DNA of 64,000 nt from Acholoe squamosa (GCA_949317995.1 OX439040.1:29242030-29306029), one strand, 5' to 3'; positions 24,584 through 34,695 are shown, counted from the first letter of the stretch. A program made the numbers and translations. Notes: a model not told the origin generated them from the sequence alone.

Positions 24584-25085
24584 CTAAAATGCAACACCCA
24601 CCCTTCTGTCTACTAGACTACCTACAGCTGCCAAAACAGCGTTGTGACTGCCACAGTCCGTGCAATCTGACCTTTGGCACAGTCGCACAGGGATACGACT
24701 GAGGCCATCGGCATTCAGATGCTTGGCACCACTTCGATGTTTGATCTTTGAGTTCTCGAGACCGAACTCCGAGAGATGCGCCAGCCACCTACCCATCATT
24801 CCTTCAGCTTCTTTGAAATTCAGGAGCCATTTCAAAGAGGGATGATCAGTGCGGATAGTGAAGTTACCACCATAGAGGTAGTGCCTAAACTTCCTGGTGT
24901 ACACGACGACTGCCAAAAGTTCTCTTTTGGTTGTGCAGTAGTTTCGTTGTGTTACTAGCAAAGGAGATTAGGAACAAAAGCCAATGAAGGATCGATTTCC
25001 TTCACTGTGGTGGGCCTAGTCCAAGTCATTATGTCGCTAATCTTCCCCGGGTTGGCTTCTATACCCTGTTCAGACACGATTCGGC
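24584..25085 (-). pseudogene. pol: RNase H region of element D, internally deleted
   Basis: The frame 24961-24584 carries the second half of a gypsy RNase H: TQRNYCTTKRELLAVV, IRTDHPSLKWLL, GMMGRWLAHLSEF, KHLNADGLSRIP. The first half, with its catalytic ILDTDAS motif, and part of the RT thumb are missing compared with element C. At about 24960 the thumb-like sequence joins directly to LVTQRNYC. Confidence 0.88.
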
Positions 25086-25628
25086 CTAGGTACTCGGCTG
25101 AAGCTGACACTTTTTAGGTTTCAACTTCAGTACCCATCCAAGAATCCTGTTGAAAACTTCTGCCAGATTTGCCATTGCTTCATCCGTCGTTTTGCCAAAG
25201 ACGATGATATCATCGAGGTAAACTAGGCAAGTCTTCCCTAATAAACCTCTCAACATCTCCTCCATCATTCGCTCGAATGTGGCGGGAGCATTGCACAAAC
25301 CAAACGCCATTCGATCGCATTCATAGAGCCCCCTCTGGTAGGAAAAAGCGGTTTTCCCGACATTGTCGGGGTTCATCCCGATCTGCCAATACCCAGATTG
25401 CAGATCGAGACAACTAAACCACTTGTTTCCTCCCAAGGCATCTAAGCATTCGTCGATGCGTGGGAGAGGATAAGCATTTTTCTTAGTCACTCCATTCAGA
25501 CATCGATAATCGATGCAGAATCTCATGGTCCCATCCTTCTTCATCAACATCTGGACAGGACTGGACCAGGGACTAGTACTTGGCCTAACCACTCCCGTAT
25601 CCAACATCTCTTTTAGTTGCTCATCCAC
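25086..25628 (-). pseudogene. pol: Reverse transcriptase of element D
   Basis: An open frame of 180 codons with SPWSSPVQMLMKKDG, MRFCIDYRCLNG, LDLQSGYWQIGM, MAFGLCNAPATFE and the catalytic LVYLDDIIVFG. It is most similar in style to the RTs of elements A and C. The upstream linker (25721-26143) is in another frame; the thumb is damaged downstream. Confidence 0.94.
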
Positions 25629-25720
25629 TACAGCCTTGCTGAGAGGAATCCTCCTATAAGTGACTCGGATAGGTTGTGCATCACCAGTTTCGATGTTATG
25701 CAGACATCGATTGGTGCGCC

Positions 25721-26147
25721 CTAACGGTTTGTCTGGACATCAGCATGCTTACGCAGTAAGGTGGACAGCTTCAGTCTTTCCTCTGGTTGGGTCAAGTGGG
25801 TATCACCATACATATCTAATAGCCAGGTAGGGAGCTCCCCCGTGTGGGTGCTCGCAATTTCTGCTGTCTCGACGTCTGCAGCTTCTTGCTTGAGACACAT
25901 CATTACAGATCCTACCTCTGGCGAAGAGAATTCACCATTTCTATCAGCATATTGTACGGTACCGACCACCTGGCCTTTCTCCAGGACAATGTCTCGATTC
26001 AGTGGATTACAGACAGGAAACACTGTTCGACGGACATTGCTGACAAGGGCAGCCTCACCAACCGACTCAAAACTTCTCAGAGTTTTCAGATCGGGTTCGA
26101 CTATGCCCTGTCGATCTCGTTCCAGACCCTCGGATTCTACCAAGACA
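25721..26147 (-). pseudogene. pol: Protease-RT linker of element D
   Basis: The frame reads VVGTVQYADRNGEF, LDMYGDTHLTQPEE and LSTLLRKHADVQTN, matching the equivalent stretch of element C (GTVTLAETV, MYEDTSLEDPSQKE, LLIKYQKAF). It continues the protease frame that stops at 31216, showing that LINE-2 split one open frame. Confidence 0.85.
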
Positions 26148-26583
26148 TTTTTTTTTGGTTTGAATTTACTTTATTGACTTAATATATATCGAGCATAGTT
26201 TTATAACAGTACAGAGATCAAGGTATACAAGCCGACATGTCAAATATGTTTGAAACATCCTAGTTTAACATGAAAATACAATGTTTTCTTGAATAAGTGC
26301 ACATAATTTCCATGTATTACGAACGATAGCATAAGTCAAACAGAAGGCAGAGGACCTCATCCCCACTATAACAGTGTTAGGTTGATAATTCTGGTCCTAC
26401 CTATCTTCCCAAAATATGTACGAAATCTTTGGCACATAAGTTAATAAAGTAATAATGAAATATACATAGAAGGAGTCTTAGAGATAATTCAGTAATCCAT
26501 GTCACACATTGGAAACTTCTTTAAAATAAGGGAGAGAGATCAACAGTAAGATTAATATTGTTGTTATAGATTTTCAGGATATA

Positions 26584-27737
26584 CTATGCATTTACATACG
26601 GAATAAGAGACTTTAGTGATTTTTTGGATTCATTTTTGAATTGATTTAAGTTTACAGCAAGTCTCCTGGTAGGTAGAGCATTCCAGTTTAAGGCTCCATA
26701 GTATTCTACGCTCTTAGCATATGCCATACCATTTGGGGTTATAATCTTCAACGTGGGTGCATCATGTAATCTAGTAACAATTCTTCTATTGTCTTTATAA
26801 TTATCATCTTGTGCTCTATTATACATGTAATTTAATAAATGGATATGTCTTCTATCACCAATTTTGTTAATTTTTGTTACATTATGTATGTAGTTAGTAT
26901 TTGTCAGATGGGGCACGCTGAGACATTTTTTTATACAGCGATTCTGAGCATATTGGAGTGGATCCAGATATTTATCAAATGTGGTGGCAAAACAAATATC
27001 AGCATATTCCATATACGGGAGAATAGTACTTTTATATATTCTTATAGCTAGTTTTACATCAAGATATCTTCTTAGTTGACATAGTTTATAGGTATTGTAT
27101 GCAATAGTTTTTACTTGGTTAGCTAGATGTAGATTATAAGTTTCTGAGTTTTTTGGTACTTGAGGAGAAAATCATTACCTTGGTTTTAGCCACATTAATA
27201 GATAATTTGTTTTGAATACACCATGTTTCGTACATCTCAAGATCATGCTGAAGATCAATTTTAGCTGTCATGTACGAGTGATGTGCTGAATATATAACAG
27301 TATCATCGGCATACAGTTTAATGTTACAATTTTTTACACAATTTATTACATCATTCACATAAATCAGGAACAATAGAGGACCCAAAATGGACCCCTGGGG
27401 AACACCACACAGTACTTGATTTTTACCAGACTTTATACCATTTGCTATTGTTATTTGGTGTCTGTTCGTAAGATAATTTTCAAACCAATGGTAATTGAGG
27501 GGATGAGACTCCTCGCACTTATAGAATACAAATGGATAGAAAAACTTCGCACAAAATGCCCACAAGGCATGAACACGAAGGACGGCAAATACGGCTAATC
27601 GTCTACTGAAAAGCCACGTTATTAGAAACCAATGGTAATTGTCAGATCTTATACCGTAATGATTTAGTTTTATTAGCAATACAGAATGATCGACCGTATC
27701 AAAAGCTTTTCTTAGGTCTATAAATGCAGCTATAGTA
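26584..27737 (-). pseudogene. LINE-2 ORF2, RT second half and C-terminus
   Basis: From the insertion point of the small LTR element the frame resumes with AAFIDLRKAFDTVDHSVLL, followed by LCGVPQGSILGPLLFLIY and the catalytic YADD (KLYADDTVIYSAHH). The C-terminal part (27012-26584) has GDRRHIHLLNYMYNRAQDD and ALNWNALPTRRL, separated by frameshifts. It is similar to but distinct from LINE-1. Confidence 0.9.
27498..27625. mobile_element. 128-bp insertion with 16-bp TSD
   Basis: The sequence AAACCAATGGTAATTG occurs at 27482-27497 and 27626-27641, bracketing 128 bp that interrupts the conserved RT order between GIRSDNYHWF and ENYLTNRHQ. Insert plus one TSD copy is 144 bp, so the reading frame is kept, with no stop inside. 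The insert has no A tail, A box or B box and matches no RNA I recognise. TSD length suggests LINE-mediated insertion of a short RNA. Confidence 0.85.
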
Positions 27738-27791
27738 GTGTTTGTATCATACCGATCCAGGTGTAGTTGGAAGGTAGAGAATGTCAGGCCA

Positions 27792-27863
27792 GGGGAAGTA
27801 GCTCAGGGGTAGAGCTTCCGCTTCGAAGTTGGAGGGTCCCGGGTTCGAGTCCCGGTTTCTCCA
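27792..27863 (+). tRNA. tRNA-Ala-like gene inside the left LTR (anticodon CGA)
   Basis: A 72-nt cloverleaf: acceptor GGGGAAG with TTTCTCC (7 pairs, two of them G-U), D stem GCTC/GAGC, anticodon stem TCCGC/TTGGA (4 of 5 pairs), loop TTCGAAG, variable GGGTC, T stem CCGGG/CCCGG with loop TTCGAGT, discriminator A. The A box region is TAGCTCAGGGG; the B box GGTTCGAGTCC is perfect. TTTT follows at 27869-27872, a Pol III stop. Body and acceptor resemble eukaryotic tRNA-Ala, including the G3-U70 wobble pair, but the anticodon would be CGA (Ser). A short variable loop argues against true tRNA-Ser. Probably a tRNA-derived module rather than a housekeeping tRNA. Confidence 0.75.
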
Positions 27864-27888
27864 TGACATTTTCCGCTGACCACTACAT

Positions 27889-27902
27889 TGGTGGAGAAAC
27901 CG
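27889..27902 (+). promoter_or_regulatory. Primer-binding site complementary to the LTR-encoded tRNA
   Basis: TGGTGGAGAAACCG starts 2 nt after the left LTR (one spacer T). It is the exact complement of the last 10 template-encoded bases of the tRNA-like gene, its discriminator A, and a CCA tail (CGGTTTCTCC-A-CCA). The next bases no longer pair. The 1-nt spacing equals that in elements C, D and E. Confidence 0.8.
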
Positions 27903-28178
27903 AGCATCCTAACGCAATCACGGATTGAAGGTACGGGAACCCCGTATCTTAACGCAATCATGGATTGAGGACTCGGGAACTGGGCCGATATGATACAGAT
28001 GACGCTTCGACCAATCCGGTACTTGTACCAGTACACCCACTGGGAAGTCAGGAGTGCCCCAACACTGCTTGATAAAGCCTCAACTCTCAGGTAACTGGAT
28101 TGAGGGGGAATGCCGGGTGCTAGTGGATGGTGGTTGAAGCTGATGGGGAGGAGTGTAGGGGCAGTAATTCCCCGTACT

Positions 28179-28194
28179 TGGTGGAGATACCGAG
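28179..28194 (+). repeat. Second PBS-like motif in the TRIM internal region
   Basis: TGGTGGAGATACCGAG, preceded by a T as at the real primer-binding site, matches 15 of 16 bases of TGGTGGAGAAACCGAG (27889-27904). It lies 62 bp before the right LTR. Two further near-copies of AACGCAATCAYGGATTGA are at about 27910 and 27955, so the internal region is partly built from duplicated pieces. Confidence 0.8.
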
Positions 28195-28309
28195 TGGTCC
28201 CACCTTGTGAGGGGGATCTCTAGAGAGCTTGGTACCAGGTAATCACTGCCCCCTAGTGTGTGTATCATACCGATCCAGGTGTAGTTGGAAGGTAGAGAAT
28301 GTCAGGCCA

Positions 28310-28381
28310 GGGGAAGTAGCTCAGGGGTAGAGCTTCCGCTTCGAAGTTGGAGGGTCCTGGGTTCGAGTCCCGGTTTCTCCA
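28310..28381 (+). tRNA. tRNA-Ala-like gene inside the right LTR (anticodon CGA)
   Basis: Identical to the copy at 27792-27863 except one C-to-T change in the 5' T stem (CTGGG for CCGGG), which leaves a G-U pair. A box, B box, discriminator A, G3-U70 and the downstream TTTT are all kept. Being in the right LTR, its Pol III transcript would end before the LTR end. Confidence 0.73.
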
Positions 28382-28409
28382 TGACATTTTCCGCTGACCA
28401 CTACAGTAG

Positions 28410-30179
28410 AGTTACCCACATTTAAATTTCTTTTAATATCGTCTGTGAATTTTGCCAAAGTGTCTATAGTACTAAAACCTGATCTGAATCCTCCCTGATG
28501 GGGTGTTAATATTTTTTCTTTCACCAAGAAACCATACACTCTATTGTGTACAATTTTTTCAATTAATTTACATGGTAGGGGTAACAGTGATATTGGGCGG
28601 TAGTTATTCACCAATTTATCATTACCAGCTTTAGGTATTGGGGTTACCTTCGAGAGTTTCCAGTCATCTGCTACTGTATTTGAAGAAAAAGAAAGATTGA
28701 ATATTTTAACAAGTTTTTCGGGAGCATGAATGAAAATTTTCTTTAATACATTGGTAGATATATCTGAAATTGCTGAGGATTTGTTAACATTAATATCGTG
28801 AACTAGTTTCCTAACCTCTTGCAAATTAGTAACAATCGGATCCATTTTATTTACAACATATTCATCATAGGGTTTCCAAGGTAAATATAAATCTTTGGCA
28901 AGTGTAGGTCCAATATTTGCACAATATTGATTTATAAAAGCAGGAACTTCTTCTTTGTCAATAGGCATATTGTTATTGCCATGATCTACTAATGATATAT
29001 CTTTCGCACGATGGGGGTGTCCTGGTATCAAATTATTAATGACTTTCCAGAATTTTCTATGATCATTTTTGTAATTTTCAAGTTGTTCTTTAAAGAAATT
29101 TTTTCTGGCTTTATCTATTACCTTGTTTGCATTATTCCTAAAAACTCTTGAGCTTTCCCAATCTTCTTCTTTATTAGAACGTCTGGCTTTCCATAGTTTT
29201 CTGTTTTTTTCCCTTATGATTTCATATACATTCTGGGTCATCCATGGATCCCTATATCTATGCACAAGAAATTTATGTACCGGACAAAATCTATCAAGAA
29301 TGCCACGTATGGCTGATTCGAGCTGTGACCAGGCATAATTTAACATCTGTTGTATTATTAAAGTTGTCCCAGTTTACTTTATCAAATTCGGTTAAAAGGC
29401 TTTCATCAGATAACTTTGAATAAGAACGACCTGTTATATATACCTTTTCTTGTACATTTTTCATTTTTTTCCTTATTAAAAATATTGGGAGATGGTCAGA
29501 GATATAGTTGTTACATGTACCTGATACAATAAGATTTGGTCTGAGGTTTGTAAATATTAAATCGAGTGTTGCCTTTTTCCTCGTAGCATCTTTAATTTCT
29601 TGGTTCAGTCCAAAGTGTTTCATTCTATTTAGTAAATTATTAACTATATCTGTATCCTCATTTATATTAAAATTGAAATCCCCCAAGGCTATAATTTCGA
29701 ATGTGTTTGTATTTTCTAAATTCGAGAGTATGTCCGATTGGACGTTAACAAATAAATTTTTGTCACCATCAGGTGGTCTATATACATTTAGTAATAAAAT
29801 TGGTTTCATGTGATCTTTAAGTATGCATATACATTGGATTTCAATTGTACCATCAGATTTGTTTAAATACTCATATTTCTGTATATCATGTTTGATACCA
29901 TGCTTTACATAGATACATATACCCCCCCCCTGTTTTAATTTTTCCTTTATTGTCGAGGACTTGCCTGTCTAATCTATATCTAGTATATCCATAGAATTGG
30001 TAGCTAGATTCATCATCTTCACACTTGAACCATGTTTCAGAGAACGTAAAGATTTCAAGGTTGGATGGGTAAATTTCAGCACATATAGATGCATAATTGG
30101 CTTTGATACTTCTTGCATTTAGGTGCAGAATACATAGACCTTTGGAGTCTTCTAGTTTCTTTATATTTGTATAATACAT
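28410..30179 (-). pseudogene. LINE-2 ORF2, endonuclease and RT first half
   Basis: Frames 30179-29886 (LCILHLNARSIKANYASI, FTFSETWF), 29809-29294 (LLLNVYRPPDGDKN, IIALGDFNFN, ISDHLPIF) and 29346-28410 (VTPIPKAGNDKLVNNYRPIS, GGFRSGFSTIDTLAKF) give the apurinic-type endonuclease followed by RT fingers. Breaks lie near 29880 and 29330. The frame enters the TRIM at GNST. Confidence 0.9.
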
Positions 30180-30486
30180 GTAATACAGTGAATTGGTTTC
30201 TTTAATCTTTCCATTTTCTCTCTATTAACTCAGTAGTTAGATTACATAAAATTAACCCAAAATACACTCCTAGTTTGATTATTAACCAATATAGGAACTT
30301 CTGCCTTTGTGCAGTTCGGTATACCGGTAATGTTATTGAACTTAGTAGGCTTTTACTACAGCTGTTTGACCTTAGCCCAGGATTTCGTAGGTGATGGTAG
30401 AGTATTTTACAGATTATTAGGGATTATTTTGCTGTTGGTTTGCTGCATCTTGAAGACGAATTTCCTCAGCAGTTGGGAGGGGTTGT

Positions 30487-31216
30487 TCACGTGTGTCTAT
30501 ATCTTATTTTCATCAGAAATTCTCCCAACTTGTTGGCACATTCAGATTGATTATGGGCAACATTTCTAATATTAATGTCCTTTTTCTGTCCAAGATGGAA
30601 TCCAGCCCCATATGTACGATGACGTGTAGCTTCATACAGGTACTTGCCCTTGGTCTGGATTAGTTGATGTAGTAGTAGTGGGTCATTGAACTTGATCTCC
30701 AGCAGCTTCTGCATCACAGTCTCGTCTATGTCGTACCAGTCGTTGGTTTTCTTACATGCACGTCCAGCAAACATGCTATCAAGTGGGGTGGTTGCAGAGT
30801 TTACCTTCCTTAGGATATGAACTTGGTTGGACACTACACACATTATAGCTTGGTATGCTCTTTCAACAGAGTCATATGTGTGGCCTTCAAATATTATTTC
30901 AGACTTGTGTAGGTTAGAAAATACTGAGTGTTCACTTTGGAAGGCAATACCGTCTGGGGTTTGAACAGTTTTAGCATTTTGGAGGGATAGGTCATGAGGT
31001 AAATTTCCCAGCTCCTTGTATGGGTAAGCTTGACCTTCTATGATGATTTGTGTTCCTCTAATAGAGCAATCCACCCCCTTACCACGTGCCAATGCATGGA
31101 TTGATCTCAGGTCATTTTGGATTTGTTTTTCTTCCTTGGTTATGTCGTCAGCTAGGTGGAGTCCACGCCATGCAGCATTTCCTTGTAGTCTCTTTACATT
31201 TGAGAACATCTGGATT
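30487..31216 (-). pseudogene. LINE-2 ORF1-like region fused to a NADAR domain
   Basis: From about 31216 the frame reads an ORF1 C-terminal-like stretch (LQGNAAWRGLHLADDITKEE, GKGVDCSIRGTQIIIEGQAY) and then a NADAR (YbiA-like) domain: FSNLHKSEIIFEGHTY, SVERAYQA with the conserved Glu, AGRACKKTNDW, VMQKLLEIKFNDP, TYGAGFHLGQ, and CANKLGEFLMKIR. Order and spacing follow E. coli YbiA (FSNF, EHYFQA, KNRLGYLLMELR). NADAR proteins cleave N-glycosidic bonds of NAD-linked compounds; activity here is untested. The ORF stops about 300 bp before ORF2, as expected for ORF1. Its N-terminus is cut by 5' truncation at the junction with element D. Confidence 0.78.
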
Positions 31217-31943
31217 TTATAGTGACATCGCATCGATGCCTAGATGGTATCCTAGTGGTCTGTGCTACTGAGGCAATCGACGATATTCTTTTCAGCTTAC
31301 ACTGATAGTGCTCTTCTTTCGGCTCTGTCATGACCAATTGACCCGATCTCGGGTTAAGGATCATGCCATACAATGCCACAAAGTCCAGTCCCAGAATACC
31401 ATCGTCGGCCACATCGGCTACTATAGGGCTAAACACATAGTAGCTCGATTCGACCTTCAGAGGTAGAACCAATCGACCATAAGTCCGCATTTTGGCTCCA
31501 GATGCAGTGCACGCCGTTATTCCCTCGTAGAGATTATCTGACGGCACCACTAACGCTCTCGCGAGTTCCGGAGAGATAATGGTGTGGCTGGCACCAGTAT
31601 CTATTAGGAAGTCTAAAGAACGCCCTAGAATCTCGGCGGACAGGTACCATCGATTCCCCGACAAGGGGGCGGTTCCTGCTAGCATTCTCAATCCCACATC
31701 AGTACTCAGATCGATCCCCTTCTCCCTTAGGAAAGAGAGACAGGGATCATCCGAGGGAGGCTCTGTTGCGCAGACTCTGGCCAGCTGCCGCACCAGGGCT
31801 TCTCTCCCGGCATTGACTTTCACTTTCGATTCAGTCGAACCCTCGACCTCGGAGTTCGGGCTGCCAGCGCCCTGTTCTTTGGTCATTGAGGCTTTTTCTA
31901 CACCAACATCTTTGGAACCTGACCGGTGATCAACCGGTGCCAC
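31216..31943 (-). pseudogene. pol: Protease of element D
   Basis: The frame contains WYLSAEILGRSLDFLIDTGAS, with the active-site Asp-Thr-Gly of retropepsins, then GAKMRTYGRLVLP and DDGILGLDFVALYG, the second conserved hydrophobic Gly motif. The enzyme would cleave the gag-pol polyprotein. The upstream 80 residues are a Ser/Glu-rich linker. The frame continues past 31216 only as inserted LINE sequence. Confidence 0.92.
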
Positions 31944-32116
31944 TGTGGTAGAGGGCTTGGACGGCCCTACTGGGACCTTACCTAGTTCCTTCGAATATAC
32001 TGTCTTTTGATCAGAACTGCCAGAGGTGCCGATACCTTGGCTTTTCGATGGTCGGGCAGCTCGATTGCCACGTCGAGCCGCCCGCCTCAGTTTTCCGTCG
32101 CGTCAGGTGGTAGACC

Positions 32117-32395
32117 TTAAATAGGCTTGGGGCATGTTTGTGCAAAATGCCCTTGCCTCTTACAATTCCAACACTTGGCGTCGGACGGAGGGGTACTCGG
32201 CTTCTCCGAGTTAGTAGCAGGAACATTCCCTCCCTCGATTACGTTGAGTAAATTTTGCAATTGACTCAACGAAAAGGTTTGTTCCTGTACCTTGGGTTTG
32301 GAGGCCTTATTGGACGCTTTTGATTTCCATGATGTCCTTGAGGGACATGTATGTGCACCATTCTCGTAACACGTCTTGTTGCAAATCAGTGTCAT
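32117..32395 (-). pseudogene. gag: Gag nucleocapsid CCHC knuckle of element D
   Basis: KCWNCKRQGHFAQTCPKP is a C-x2-C-x4-H-x4-C zinc knuckle, preceded by a Ser/Lys/Gln-rich linker. It lies between capsid and protease in the expected order. Confidence 0.9.
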
Positions 32396-32399
32396 ATAA

Positions 32400-33280
32400 T
32401 CCTCCTATGAACAACTGGTTGACTTTGGTTATTAGCCATTCAACCGAGAAGTCCACACCTGGGTAGGCATCGCCGGCAAGTCATCTTAAAGCAAAGCAGT
32501 ATGCTCTAATGCTTTCCTTCTTGCCCTGGCGTCTCTTCTTCATAGTGATAATGGGATCCTCATGGCTTCAGTTACATGTCTACCAGCCCTTCGAGGGTCC
32601 TGTTACCATGCTCCTCCCGGAACCACACTGTATCAGCTGCAGGGCCATTCTGGAGTAGCATGAGGAGTTGAGCCAATGCCATGCTCGAGGTCCATACATT
32701 CACTCGGCGGACATGATTGAATCCATGGTACCAACGGAGCCAATCATCCTTCCAGGTAAGTGCGGGACACTCGACTGACCTAGTTCGAGTTGGTTTGTGC
32801 CTGATAGAGGTATTCTCAAACATTCTACTTGATCTTCTGACCTGATCAAGAGCGAATGTTGTATCTGATGGTTCATCCCCATGTTTCTCATAGTGGTGTC
32901 TGCATGACTATGATTCATCCCCCAGGTATTACCAGTCTCAGCCTCACTCATACGTGATGCCTCGAACCTGATATCCCTATACTTAGGAGGATCAACATGT
33001 TGTTGTGTAGTGATGGGAGTCGAGAACTGTCCGATCACATCACTTAGACCATCAGCGCACGGCATTGAAGGAATGGGTTGGGTTCGACATGATCTCGATT
33101 CTACTCTCGAGATATCATCGATAGTCCCCACCATTCGATCGATTTCCGACTGTTGTTTCGAACGTTCCACCTGCCTCAATTCTGATACAAGGAATTCCAG
33201 TCGGCTACGTTCTGGTTTCGAGAGATCTCGTTGCTCGCTTAAGGCGAAGAGTTGCTTAACCTCCATCATGGACGGTTAAG
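32400..33280 (-). pseudogene. gag: Gag capsid region of element D
   Basis: Frames 33269-32700 and 32823-32572 carry CPALTWKDDWLRWYHGFNHV and LLQNGPAADTVWFREEHG, which fit the capsid start of gypsy elements (compare EPWKDNYQIFVDEV and KGGKVALNRWRKEYG in element C). The upstream part (MSEAETGNTWGMNHSH) is a poorly conserved linker. Several frameshifts. Confidence 0.75.
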
Positions 33281-33289
33281 GCACTCCTT

Positions 33290-34690
33290 AAAGTCAGGAT
33301 TCTCGACTAGTTCCCCCGAAGTAGCAACCCTAGCAGTGCTGCATTCACTACTTTGTTGCTTCTCCCGAGGTCTATATAGTGGCATGCACTTTCATGTCTG
33401 TTTGCTCCTGCAGACGTTCTTCAAGTGCGAGTTCATCACAAACTTCTTGATTGACCCTGGCTTCATCAGCCTCTCTACGAGACGCCATCTCTCGTCGGAG
33501 TTTGTCGTTTTTTCCATGCATGGCCCCCAAAGTACTCAAATCTTTCTGATCCTTCAGAGATTGAGCTACTAAGGTTTCAGATTGTATGGTTTTAAGCTCG
33601 GCTTCATGCCTTGCTTTTCGTTCCATCAAAATCTGATATTCAGCCAACTTATCCGTGTGCACGATGCGCTCCTCACAGCAACGACGTATTTCTGCCTCAT
33701 CCCTGGCTAGAGCATCCTCATCAGCTTGCATCTGACAGAGTTACAATTCACGTTCCTGACGTAGCTGTTCAACCTGCTTTTCATAAGCATTTAGGTGACC
33801 AGCTACTTCTTCAGAATGCTCTGCTGATTTTTGACTCAGCTCATGCTTGAACTCTTGCAGTCGTTCCTCCAACATAGTCTTCTCTACTTCCTGTATTTTC
33901 AACTTATGTCTGAGGCACGTCTTTTCATGTTGGGCATCCCGAAAATTGTTTCAAGCTTTCGCGAAGCATTCTCGGCGGCTTGTTGCAAGGCGTTTGATCT
34001 TTCCTTTTAGCGATTGACACTCTGCGGCTGTCAATCGACTACGCTCGATCTCGGACTTCGTAGCAAGCAAAGACTCTTTCTCGCTCAAGAGTTGTTTGAC
34101 CTTCTCTTGAAGGTTTTCAAACTCTCTATTAGCAAGTTGAGTTTTGTTTGAAGTCTCCAGAGCTTGCTGCCTAAGCTGCTCCAATCTCAGCTCTATTTCT
34201 ACACTCTTCTCCTGAGCTTTCGTGGTGTTACTTGTGAGAGTATCCAACTGGTAACACCTTGTCGTATTTGGTGTTCTTGCTCATGCAACAACTCTTCGGT
34301 GAGTCCCTTGCCGCTGTCTATACTTCCTGGTATAGAAACGGGAGAAGGACCCTCAAAAGACCAACTACCAAGGCCTATTAGAGTTCCCACAGGTGATGCT
34401 GTCCTTTCCACATAGGACAAACTCTGTGTCCTAAGGAAATTCTCAGCAGCTGGAGAGAGTTGAGTCGATACTCGCCAATTGAGTAGTCGACTCCTTTGAT
34501 ACAGGCCCAACGGGTCAGTCGATGGACCTGTGATCAGTGAGTGGTTCAAACCACCACTAATTAGTGGATTGTTCATATCCACTAACGGACCTGTAGCCGC
34601 TTGATGTTGGTGATCGGGGTCATCACCTTCATCGAAGTGGCCCTGCATGTTGAACTTAAGCTCGCAGTACCTATGCGGACTAAAGTTAAC
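33290..34690 (-). pseudogene. gag: Gag N-terminal coiled-coil region of element D
   Basis: Frames 34648-34199, 34247-33951 and 33731-33372 encode a Pro/Ser-rich head and then long charged heptad-like stretches (IELRLEQLRQQALETSNK, VKQLLSEKESLLATKSEI, ARHEAELKTIQSE). An extended coiled-coil gag N-terminus is also present in element C (41600-42100), so it is a family trait. Multiple frameshifts. Confidence 0.75.
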
Positions 34691-34695
34691 AACTG

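Larger units (their letters stand above)
27739..28405 (+). mobile_element. TRIM-like LTR element carrying tRNA genes in its LTRs
   Basis: A 667-bp unit: LTR 27739-27887, internal 27888-28256, LTR 28257-28405. LTRs are 149 bp each, begin TG and end CA, and differ at 2 positions. GTAG flanks both sides (27735-27738 and 28406-28409). Excising the unit and one GTAG restores the interrupted LINE-2 RT frame (GNST then IAAFIDLRK). A primer-binding site follows the first LTR after 1 nt. The internal region has no ORF, so it is non-autonomous. No convincing polypurine tract precedes the second LTR, a weak point of the LTR reading. Confidence 0.85.
26148..31216 (-). mobile_element. LINE-2 with NADAR-bearing ORF1 region, inserted in element D
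   Basis: Minus-strand LINE: A-run tail (plus strand T9 at 26148-26156), ORF2 (26584-30179, minus inserts), a short spacer, then an ORF1-like/NADAR frame (30487-31216). It lies precisely inside the protease-RT linker of element D. The left end of the upstream frame shows 5' truncation. Its RT is interrupted by a 667-bp LTR element (27739-28405) and by a 128-bp insertion (27498-27625). A TSD is obscured by the A-run. Confidence 0.87.

Noticed and set aside
27803..29346. Host protein ending in GETGTRTRDPPTSKRKLYP
   Set aside because: This peptide is the reverse-strand translation of the tRNA-like sequence in the TRIM LTRs.
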